Origin: JAEWSN01 sp038249175
Lineage (GTDB): Bacteria; Bacillota; Clostridia; DSM-8532
Reading direction: 5' to 3'
Assembly: GCA_038249175.1 (NCBI GenBank)
Contig: JBBRWP010000165.1
Location: forward strand, 1 to 7,225
DNA length: 7,225 nucleotides
Below, piece after piece: positions 1 to 5,945 of this stretch (position 1 is its first letter; each line of letters begins with the position of its first letter). The notes under the pieces are model-generated. The model was not told where the DNA came from, ran no database searches, and was given only the letters and a program-made list of their open reading frames with translations. The position numbers and the translations under genes are program-made.

Positions 1-12
1 AAACGTTTCGCG
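1..12. promoter_or_regulatory. Partial LacI-family operator ahead of the regulator gene
   Basis: The first 12 bases (AAACGTTTCGCG) are identical to bases 1055-1066, where they form the right part of the perfect palindrome GCGAAACGTTTCGC. The left half of this copy lies outside the window. It ends only a few bases before the regulator's ribosome binding site, so bound repressor would block transcription of its own gene. LacI-family operators typically are palindromes with a central CG, as here. That the adjacent regulator binds here is inference. Confidence 0.7.
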
Positions 13-26
13 AACAGGAGGTCGGT

Positions 27-1037
27 ATGGTCGCCACAATCAAAGATGTTGCTCGTCATGCAGGGCTGTCCATCGCCACTATTTCCAAGTATCTCAACGG
101 TGGAAATGTGCTCGAAGCCAACCGTACGCGCATTGATCAGGCTATACTGGAACTCGATTACAAGGTCAACGGACTCGCACGCAGCTTGAAAACAAGCCGG
201 ACAAAAATGGTCGGCGTGCTGATTCCGGATTTGGAGAATATCTTCTGTACCAGCATTGTTTCCCGTGTTGAAAACATCCTACAGGGACATGGATACGGCA
301 CTATTATCTGTGATTACCGACAGGACAAGGAGCAGGAACGACGGAAACTAGTCTTTCTCGCTGACCGGTATGTGGACGGCATTCTCATGATGCCGTTGAC
401 GGGATGTGCTGACCTGCTTAAGGATTATTCTGAGAGAGGACTGCCCGTGGTGCTCATTGACCGCCCTATCTCCGGAGCCTTATGTGATACAGTGCTCGTA
501 GACAACCTCAATGCGGCGTATGGCGCAGTGGAGTGTCTCATTTCCCAGGGGCATCGGCGTGTTGGTATTCTGGCAGGTCCGACTGGTGTCTATACTGCAG
601 AAGAGCGTCTCAAGGGCTATCTGCGGGTGTATGGTGATTATGCGCTGTCTGTCGAGGACGAGTTGGTCCGGAACGGGGGCTATGATACGAAAGGCGGATA
701 TTTGCAGACACTTGCTTTGCTGGATATGGAAACGCCACCAACGGCACTATTCGTAACCAACTATGAAATGACGCTGGGAGCAATCATGGCCCTGAACGAG
801 AGAAACATCCGAATTCCCGACGATCTTTCATTTATAGGCTTCGACAACCAGGCGTTGACGCGCGTTCTTCAGCCCCCGCCTTCCATAGTGGTTCAGCCCA
901 TCGAGGCCATTAGTAACATGGCAGCCCATCTGCTGATTCGCCGCATGCAGGGGGATTTGTCAGGATTCCCGGTGCTGCAGCGACTCAAGACAGAGTTGAT
1001 TGTTACAGGTTCCATCCAGCCACCAACGGTGGATTGA
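27..1037 (+). CDS. LacI-family transcriptional regulator
   Basis: A cytoplasmic DNA-binding repressor of 336 residues, normal family length (PurR has 341). Residues 4-24 form the LacI-type helix-turn-helix (TIKDVARHAGLSIATISKYL). Residues 50-56 (LARSLKT) are the hinge helix, with Leu54 in the place of the leucine that inserts into the central CG of the operator. From about residue 60 (MVGVLIPDLEN) to the end is a periplasmic-binding-protein-like sugar sensor, with the typical late motifs VLIDRP, GHRRVGILAG, IPDDLSFIGFD and the Q-P-I-E-x-I segment. The start ATG at 27 is set by AGGAGG at 17-22. The protein appears full length. The effector is unknown; the fucosidase, GH31, reductase context suggests a sugar or glycan breakdown product. 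Matching palindromes before and after the gene suggest autoregulation and control of the downstream genes. Confidence 0.95.
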   Translation: MVATIKDVARHAGLSIATISKYLNGGNVLEANRTRIDQAILELDYKVNGLARSLKTSRTKMVGVLIPDLENIFCTSIVSRVENILQGHGYGTIICDYRQDKEQERRKLVFLADRYVDGILMMPLTGCADLLKDYSERGLPVVLIDRPISGALCDTVLVDNLNAAYGAVECLISQGHRRVGILAGPTGVYTAEERLKGYLRVYGDYALSVEDELVRNGGYDTKGGYLQTLALLDMETPPTALFVTNYEMTLGAIMALNERNIRIPDDLSFIGFDNQALTRVLQPPPSIVVQPIEAISNMAAHLLIRRMQGDLSGFPVLQRLKTELIVTGSIQPPTVD

Positions 1038-1051
1038 TTTTTTGAATCAAA

Positions 1052-1065
1052 GCGAAACGTTTCGC
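1052..1065. promoter_or_regulatory. Perfect 14-bp palindromic LacI-family operator
   Basis: GCGAAACGTTTCGC is its own reverse complement, with a central CG, 14 bases after the regulator's stop codon and upstream of the reductase start. A second copy, partly cut off, sits at bases 1-12 before the regulator. Two matching sites flanking a LacI-family gene are strong circumstantial evidence that this is its operator. It lies just upstream of a possible promoter at 1068-1096, so it could block RNA polymerase. Confidence 0.8.
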
Positions 1066-1067
1066 GA

Positions 1068-1096
1068 TTATCATAGCCTTACGAAAGGTGTATAAA
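1068..1096 (+). promoter_or_regulatory. Possible promoter for the aldo/keto reductase operon
   Basis: TTATCA (1068-1073; four of six matches to the -35 consensus) is followed after 17 bases by TATAAA (1091-1096; five of six matches to the -10 consensus). Transcription would start near 1103, leaving a leader of about 18 bases that contains the ribosome binding site. The operator at 1052-1065 ends two bases before the -35 box. Spacing and position are good, but the -35 box is weak. Confidence 0.4.
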
Positions 1097-1120
1097 GGTG
1101 TATTTGGAAAGGAGAAGGAG

Positions 1121-2143
1121 ATGAACAGACAGAATAATCATGTCAGCATGGAAGATGTCATACCACAAGTGACACTGCGGGGTGGGGCACGAATGCCTGG
1201 CATTGGACTTGGCACATTCGGTTCGGACCGTTATGACAGTGAGACTGTGGCCTCCGCTGTCCGTAGTGCCTTGCGGAATGGCTGGCGGCTTATTGACTGT
1301 GCGGCGGTGTATGGCAATGAGCCCTTGATAGGTTCGATTCTGGAAGAGGTCCTTCTGGAAGGGATTCCTCGGGAAGAGCTGTTTCTCGTGTCTAAGGTCT
1401 GGAATGATCATCATGGAAAGGGTGACGTGCTGCTTTCCTGCATGCAGAGTCTACGGGATCTCCGATTGGATGTACTTGATTTGTTTTTTGTGCATTGGCC
1501 CTTTCCGAATTTCCATCCCAAGGGTGCGCCGCCGGATTATCACAATTCTGATGCAAAGCCCTATGTACATGAAGCCTTCATGGAGACATGGTACCAGATG
1601 GAGCGTCTGTGGAAGGTCGGACTGGTGCGGCACATCGGGGTATCGAACATGACGGTGCCGAAACTGAGGCTGTTAATTCGGGATTGCACCGTGATGCCGG
1701 CTGCCGTTGAAATGGAACTGCACCCGACCTTTCAACAGAAAGAACTGTTCGATTTCTGCCGGGCACACGGTATTCAGCCCATCGGATACAGTCCGCTCGG
1801 TTCGCCAGCCCGTCCGGAACGGGATCGGACGCCGGAAGACGTTGTGGACATGGAAGAATCAATTGTTGTCCGAATTGCCAAGTCTCATCAGGTTCATCCA
1901 TCGGCGGTCTGCCTGAAGTGGGCGATCCAACGTGGACAGGTACCCATTCCTTTTTCCGTTAAGCCGGAACAACTCACTTCGAATCTTAGTTCTGTCATGA
2001 CGGATCCGTTGACGGATTCTGAAATGATGGCGATGGAAGATGTCGAGAAGGGTTGTCGGCTCATCAAGGGGCAGGTTTTCCTCTGGGAGGGTGCGAAGGA
2101 CTGGATGGATATCTGGGATGTGGATGGAAGCATCCCCAAATGA
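1121..2143 (+). CDS. Aldo/keto reductase
   Basis: A soluble NAD(P)H-dependent oxidoreductase of 340 residues that would reduce a sugar-derived aldehyde or ketone (or oxidise the alcohol). The catalytic tetrad is visible: Asp59 (LIDCA), Tyr64 (VYGNE), Lys92 (LVSKVW) and His125 (FFVHWP); IGVSN is at 172-176. The C-terminal cofactor loop reads IPFSVKPEQL where most relatives have IPKS-x-x-x-x-R, so the lysine and arginine that bind the NADPH 2'-phosphate are replaced. NADH use is therefore possible (inference). I chose ATG at 1121 because AAAGGAG at 1108-1114 lies six bases upstream; an in-frame GTG at 1088 would add 11 residues but has no good ribosome binding site. The C-terminal tail rich in Trp and Asp (FLWEGAKDWMDIWD) is longer than usual. 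It is the first gene after the operator, followed 98 bases later by the fucosidase remnant. Confidence 0.93.
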   Translation: MNRQNNHVSMEDVIPQVTLRGGARMPGIGLGTFGSDRYDSETVASAVRSALRNGWRLIDCAAVYGNEPLIGSILEEVLLEGIPREELFLVSKVWNDHHGKGDVLLSCMQSLRDLRLDVLDLFFVHWPFPNFHPKGAPPDYHNSDAKPYVHEAFMETWYQMERLWKVGLVRHIGVSNMTVPKLRLLIRDCTVMPAAVEMELHPTFQQKELFDFCRAHGIQPIGYSPLGSPARPERDRTPEDVVDMEESIVVRIAKSHQVHPSAVCLKWAIQRGQVPIPFSVKPEQLTSNLSSVMTDPLTDSEMMAMEDVEKGCRLIKGQVFLWEGAKDWMDIWDVDGSIPK

Positions 2144-2241
2144 AGGAAGCCCTGATTCGAAGTCGGATATCCATGGAACTGTTTACGCAATTAAAGAGGA
2201 AACAGGCATAATAAAGCTTACTGATGAAGGGAAAAATGCAT

Positions 2242-3286
2242 ATGAACACAGCAGCAAAGATAAGGAAGAAGGAACGACTTGCGGAGATTGAGGCCGTCAT
2301 TGCCAAGGGCCCGTATCGGGATTCGTGGGATTCTCTTGAATCCGTCGGCATCCCTGATTGGTACCAGGATGCCAAGTTTGGTATTTTATTCACTGGGGGG
2401 TGTACTGTGTGTCGGCGTTCGGAAACGAATGGTATCCCAGGAACATGTACAGGCAGGAAAGCCCTGAATATGAACATCATGTAAAAACATACGGCCCGCA
2501 CAGTCAGTTCGGATACAAGGACTTCATTCCGCAATTTAAGGCGGAATGCTTTGATCCTGAAGAATGGGCGGAACTGTTCTGGGAGGCGGGTGCCCGTTTT
2601 GTGATGCCGGTTGCCGAGCACCATGACGGGTTCCAGATGTATCGGAGCGAATGGTCCCATTGGAATGCAGTTGAAATGGGACCGAAGCGGTATGTGCTCG
2701 GTGAACTCGGGAAGGCCGTGGAGGCTAGAGAAATGATCCTTTGTGCATCGAGTCACCGTGCCGAGCATTGGTGGTTCATGGGAGAGGGGCGAACTTTCGA
2801 TTCAGATGTGAATGACCCGGCTTATGACGATTTCTATGGGCCTGCCCATGGCAACCTCGGTCCTGAGCTCCAATGGGACAATTATCTCGCGAATCCGCCG
2901 GCTGGTTGAGCATCAATGGCGATGCGGTTTACGGAACCCGTAGCTGGAGCATCTTTGGTGAAGGGCCGACTCAAGTTGAGGAAGGTTCTTTCACGGATAC
3001 AAATCGAGTGCCGTACACAACGCAGGATATTCGCTTCACAATGCGGAATGAAGTTTTGTATGCCATCCTGCTCCGTTGCCCGGAGGATGGGAACGTGCTT
3101 GTCACCTCACTGGGGGCAAAGTGTCCGGTTGGCGCGATTATGGGAACGGGACGCATTGCAGGCGTCAGCCTGCTTGACGGAAACAGGCCACTTGCTTTCA
3201 CGGAGACCAGCGCCGGTTTAAACGTAACGCTTCCGGAAGGGTATGTCAGTGCATATCCGGTCGCACTTTGCATCTTCTTCGCTTGA
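2242..3286 (+). pseudogene. Alpha-L-fucosidase (GH29), frameshifted and internally deleted
   Basis: GH29 enzymes remove terminal alpha-L-fucose from glycans. Here three reading-frame pieces line up in order. Piece 1 starts at ATG 2242 (AAGGGA upstream) and runs to WYQDAKFGI. Piece 2 continues from about 2388 with HWGVY, GNEWYPRNMY, AEHHDGFQMY and SSHRAEHWW, and stops at 2909. Piece 3 resumes with GWLSINGDAVYGTRSW and the C-terminal beta domain, and stops at 3286. Pieces 1 and 2 are separated by loss of one T from a T run (now 2384-2387). Pieces 2 and 3 meet near 2895-2905, where roughly 150 residues expected in the family are missing, including the aspartate nucleophile. Odd substitutions (PKRYVLG where PKRDVLG is usual) suggest relaxed selection. 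It lies in the reductase operon with no clear promoter or terminator between. The family call is firm and activity is very unlikely. Confidence 0.9.
2384..2387 (+). other. Frameshift site in the fucosidase remnant (lost T)
   Basis: The sequence GGTATTTTATTCACTGG gives KFGILFTG. Adding one T to the run gives KFGIFIHWG, the conserved GH29 sequence, and opens the downstream frame. The site is thus a one-base deletion in a homopolymer, either a real mutation or a sequencing error. Confidence 0.85.
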
Positions 3287-3305
3287 GGATGAAAGGAGGA
3301 ATTAT

Positions 3306-3986
3306 ATGCTTGAAGCGATGAAACCAAAACTTACTAAAATTAATCTGGTTAGTCGCATGGCGGATGTTCTGATATTGGAGACTGAAAATGGTTTGATTAA
3401 AATTGAACCTGTCAGTGCAGGCATTTTGCGAATTGTCTATACTCTGAGAAATGAGTTTTCAACGATAAAAGGACTTGGTATAGAACCGCAGAAAAATTTT
3501 GGTGAGTGGCATTTTTCTGACAATGAGAACACCGTTGAACTTAAAACACTTGCATTAAAGCTATTGATCAATAAATCTGACGGCAAAATGACCTATTTTG
3601 ATGCAAATGGAAACCGCCTTACAGGCGAGCCGGAAAAGAACGGTAAGGAATTGGTTCCTTTTGACTCTGATGCCAGAAAACTCTATTGGAAGCAAACACG
3701 CGACCATTTATTCTCAAAAGGGGTGGATGCCTGGTGGTGCGATTCCAGCGAACCATTCACACCTGAATGGAACAATCCGATTATATTGGGTGTTTATCCG
3801 GGTGCTGACAGTAACTTTACTCTTTATCAAGATGAGCGGAATGGTTATGGATATGAAACCGGAGAATTTGCAACCACAACGCTCACCTGGTCGGAAAGTG
3901 AAGGAAAGCTCACCATTCATCCAAGAAAAGGAAAGTATCCTGGCATGCCAAATCACGTTACCTTTATTGAAAAAGTAGTTCAGTAA
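3306..3986 (+). pseudogene. GH31 alpha-glucosidase/alpha-xylosidase-like remnant, shortened in frame
   Basis: GH31 enzymes (usually 650-800 residues) hydrolyse alpha-glucosides or alpha-xylosides. This open frame has only 226 codons and combines three distant parts of one such enzyme. Residues 1-120 are the N-terminal galactose-mutarotase-like domain, ending GKELVPFDS. Residues 121-156 are a piece of the catalytic barrel (ARKLYWKQ, then DAWWCDSSEP, with Asp146 at the nucleophile position). Residues 157-226 are the C-terminal beta domain (VYPGADSNFTLYQDE, NGYGYETG). The acid/base aspartate and most of the barrel are gone, and the C-terminus may also be cut. AAAGGAGG (3292-3299) lies six bases before the ATG, 19 bases after the fucosidase stop. 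GC content is clearly lower than in the preceding genes, suggesting a different source. Both deletions keep the frame, so a protein may be made, but catalysis is implausible. Confidence 0.85.
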
Positions 3987-4014
3987 ATAAAATATGACGA
4001 GTTTTCATAATGCT

Positions 4015-4042
4015 GTTACGGCCGCCGCAAGGCGGCCATAAC
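4015..4042. other. GC-rich hairpin with GCAA tetraloop
   Basis: GGCCGCC (4020-4026) pairs with GGCGGCC (4031-4037) around a GCAA loop. After one C/A mismatch, GTTA (4015-4018) pairs with TAAC (4039-4042). The GNRA-type loop makes a very stable RNA hairpin 29 bases after the GH31 stop codon. There is no T run after it, so it is better seen as a 3'-end stabiliser or weak terminator than as a classical intrinsic terminator. Confidence 0.6.
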
Positions 4043-4096
4043 ATTAGAACTTGCATATGACATGGTGGAATACTCATATGTCTATGATGAACCATA

Positions 4097-4139
4097 CAGC
4101 AAAAAGACCCAGCGGGCAAACCGCTGCGTCTTTTTGCTG
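4097..4139. terminator. Bidirectional intrinsic terminator
   Basis: Arms at 4097-4115 and 4121-4139 (19 bases each, 18 complementary) surround the loop GCAAA. The inner stem is GC-rich (CAGCGG with CCGCTG). It is preceded by A5 and followed by T5, so it ends transcripts from both strands: those from the glycosidase genes on the left and those from the minus-strand transposase on the right. Confidence 0.85.
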
Positions 4140-4147
4140 CACCTAGC

Positions 4148-4178
4148 GGGAGTTTACGAATTAATTTTAAAAAACTCC
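4148..4178. repeat. Short inverted repeat near the end of an IS remnant
   Basis: GGAGTTT (4149-4155) is mirrored by AAACTCC (4172-4178) around an AT-rich 16-base spacer, just beyond the stop codon of the minus-strand transposase fragment. It may belong to the terminal region of that insertion sequence. No matching far end is left to test this, so the assignment is tentative. Confidence 0.3.
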
Positions 4179-4214
4179 TAAAACACTCTATTACCAGTGG
4201 TTTAAGAGTACTAT

Positions 4215-4589
4215 CTAAATTACATAACTTAATTTATAGCTACTTAAATTCAACGATTCTACAATAATTTCAACATTATCTTCCTCCAAAGTCAATGAAT
4301 AAGATTCGGTGGTTCCTCTGCTTTTCATGTAAACATTCATAACCTGCTTTTTCTTAGATAATTCATTCAACATTTCATTAATGCTTATTTTGACTCCTTT
4401 CGTTTTGAGTTCCTTTTGCAACAAACCGCATAAACCATATGCCAATACACATATAAAAATATGCACTTCGATTTTTTGATTTGTCCAATGCCACATTGGG
4501 CGAACGGAGAGATGCTTTGTATTTTTCATCTGTTTAAAGGCTGCCTCCACATGCCAAACAATTTGATGAGGATGAAACACATGGGGCAC
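4215..4589 (-). pseudogene. IS4/IS1634-type transposase, C-terminal fragment
   Basis: The minus strand encodes about 120 residues of a DDE transposase. HVEAAFKQMKN holds the catalytic glutamate followed, six residues later, by the lysine of the E-(6)-K signature typical of IS4-like elements. After it comes LSVRPMWHWTNQKIEVHIFICVLAYGLCGLL, very like the VRP-x-x-HW-x-x-x-x-I-x-x-H-x-F-x-C block of IS1634-type proteins. Both catalytic aspartates and the usual Y-x-x-R/LW segment before the glutamate are absent, so the N-terminal three quarters have been lost. The true breakpoint is probably near 4556-4562, inside the nominal start. It meets the truncated ABC-F gene head to head. It cannot transpose by itself. 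Confidence 0.8.
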
Positions 4590-5239
4590 CCTTTACCGAT
4601 TCAAGCGGTGGCGAACGCACACAGCGTCGTATATGGGATGCTCTGTTAGCGGATACGCCTCTCCTGTTCGCAGACGAACCAACCTCCAAACTGGATATTT
4701 CTGCAATTCAGCAGGTGGAAAGAGCACTCTGCAACTATTCTGGCGCATTAATCCTCATTTCGCATGATCGCGCGCTGATGGATGCCGTGTGCAATAAAAA
4801 CTGGGAACTTGAAGGCGGAAAAATGATTGTCTATAATGGCAATTATTCCGATTACATGCGTCAGAAAGAAGCCCAACGGCAACAGGCGCATCAGGCATAC
4901 AATCAATACAGATCTGAAAAAGCTCGCATTGAAGCAAGCATTGATCACATGGGCTCTCACGCGGGCAGTCTAAAAAAGTCGCCATCGCGCATGGGTAATT
5001 CTGAAGCCAGACTTCATAAGCGCAGCACCACTCAAATTCAAGGCAAGTTGTTTCATGGTATGCATGCGTTAGAGACAAGGTTGGATAAGCTGGAAAAACT
5101 GGAACGGCCGGAGGATATCCCTGTTGTCAAAATGGATTTCTCAAAAACACATCCGCCAACCGCGCGTATCGTGGTCTCTTGTAAAGAATATCAGTTGATT
5201 GTGGGTGAGACGAACATACTGGCAGAAGATGTGACTCTG

Positions 5240-5248
5240 CATTAAAAA
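5240..5248 (+). other. Frameshift site in the ABC-F remnant (lost T)
   Basis: CATTAAAAACC reads as His then stop. With one more T it reads CAT TTA AAA ACC, which continues smoothly into the conserved strand ahead of Walker A. Like the fucosidase frameshift, it is a single T lost from a T run. Confidence 0.75.
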
Positions 5249-5709
5249 CCGGCAGCAAAACGGCTTTTATTGGCGGTAATGGTACAGGTAAAACGACTTT
5301 AATTCGGCATATTATGGCAAACAATGATTTATCCTTGGATAACGGAATACGCATTGCACCCAAAGTGCGATTTGGATACTTCAGTCAGGATCTTGATGTA
5401 TTAGACCCTGCTAAAAGTATTCTGGAGAACGTGATGTTCACCAGTGTTCAGACCGAACCTATCTCGCGCACTATTTTGGCGCGTTTGATGTTTCGAAGAG
5501 ATGACGTGCATAAACCTGCCTCTGTTTTGTCAGGCGGTGAACGCGTGAAAGTTTCCCTGGCACGCATCATGGTGTCTGATGCGAATGTCATCATCCTGGA
5601 TGAACCCACCAATTATCTGGATGTATATGCCATGGAAGCACTACAGCAACTACTACTAAACTATGAAGGCACCTTGCTTTTGGTGAGCCACGACCGACAA
5701 TTTTTAAAA

Positions 5710-5760
5710 AACTTGTCGGATCGCTATTGGGTCTTTGATGATAATAGCATCCGACAAGTT
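5710..5760. repeat. Long imperfect inverted repeat inside the ABC-F 3' end
   Basis: AACTTGTCGGAT (5710-5721) is perfectly complementary to ATCCGACAAGTT (5749-5760). Past one bulged C (5722), GCTATT (5723-5728) pairs with AATAGC (5743-5748). The result is an 18-bp stem with one bulge and a 14-base loop, lying within the coding sequence for the last part of the ABC-F protein. This is far beyond chance for coding DNA. Confidence 0.85.
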
Positions 5761-5774
5761 GAAGCACCCTATAG

Positions 5775-5801
5775 ATTGGAATAGGACAATCCTATTCCAA
5801 T
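5775..5801. repeat. Perfect 12-bp hairpin overlapping the ABC-F stop codon
   Basis: ATTGGAATAGGA (5775-5786) is mirrored exactly by TCCTATTCCAAT (5790-5801) with a CAA loop. The ABC-F stop (5782-5784) lies in the left arm, and a transposase stub starts 13 bases after the right arm. There is no T run, so it is not a standard intrinsic terminator. It could be the terminal structure of the insertion sequence to its right. Confidence 0.7.
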
Positions 5802-5814
5802 TGGGAGACATAAA

Positions 5815-5945
5815 ATGCGTAAGAATTATTTTGTTAAACTTTTAAAACACATAAATAATGTCTACCACATTGAACATGGAATTAATAAATTATCAGACAG
5901 AAGAATAAATTCAAAATATAAAACATCTCAGATTTTTATCCCATT
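5815..5945 (+). pseudogene. N-terminal stub of a transposase (probably IS4-like)
   Basis: ATG at 5815 is preceded by GGGAGA (5803-5808). The first 43 or so residues begin MRKNYFVKLLKHINNV, followed by INKLSDRR and KYKTSQIFIPLL, resembling the N-termini of IS4-like transposases from gut anaerobes in which a short helix is followed by Y-x-TSQ and a hydrophobic stretch. I recognise the style but not the exact element. The frame runs on to 6024, but from about 5945 it is out of frame with a sulfatase fragment, so the residues after that point are nonsense. No catalytic residue of a DDE transposase is present. It differs from the minus-strand transposase fragment at 4215-4589. Confidence 0.5.

Larger units (their letters stand above)
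4562..5784 (+). pseudogene. ABC-F ATPase of the ribosomal-protection type, 5'-truncated and frameshifted
   Basis: ABC-F proteins have two ATPase domains and no membrane part; one branch (CplR, Lsa, Vga, VmlR types) dislodges antibiotics from the ribosome. Domain 1 begins here only at its signature (SGGERT, 4604-4621), followed by Walker B (LLFADEPTSKLD) and SHDRA. The linker carries NGNYSDY, a charged helical stretch and RMGNSEARLHK, a sequence I associate with the resistance branch. Domain 2 is complete: Walker A GGNGTGKTT (5272-5298), LSGGE (5527-5541), Walker B LDEPTNYLD and SHDRQF. About 110-130 N-terminal residues, including Walker A of domain 1, are missing. A stop at 5243-5245 interrupts the frame; restoring one T gives LHLKTGSKTAFIGG and joins both halves. 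It cannot give a working two-domain ATPase. The drug class protected against cannot be told from the sequence. Confidence 0.88.

Noticed and set aside
1034..1050. TTGATT / AATCAA inverted repeat at the regulator's stop codon as a terminator
   Set aside because: Only six A/T-rich pairs and no T run after it; too weak for a terminator, and the operator follows immediately.
2380..2390. Programmed -1 frameshift in the fucosidase
   Set aside because: No X-XXY-YYZ slippery heptamer in the right phase and no clear downstream structure; a second, large deletion follows, so decay is the simpler explanation.
2358..2909. Separate gene starting at ATG/GTG near 2358
   Set aside because: Its residues from HWGVY onward are the direct continuation of the upstream GH29 frame; the first few codons are out-of-frame reading of the same gene.
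1079..3327. Long minus-strand open frames opposite the reductase and fucosidase
   Set aside because: They have no recognisable similarity or ribosome binding sites and lie opposite well-conserved plus-strand coding sequence.
4015..4139. Stacked hairpins as a CRISPR or retron-like array
   Set aside because: The two hairpins differ in sequence, are not repeated, and have no reverse transcriptase or Cas gene nearby.
4461..4649. Small plus-strand open frame across the transposase/ABC-F junction
   Set aside because: It is the antisense of the transposase and then the wrong frame of the ABC-F gene; no ribosome binding site.
5236..5250. Programmed frameshift in the ABC-F gene
   Set aside because: The bases before the stop do not form a slippery heptamer, and the gene also lacks its 5' end.
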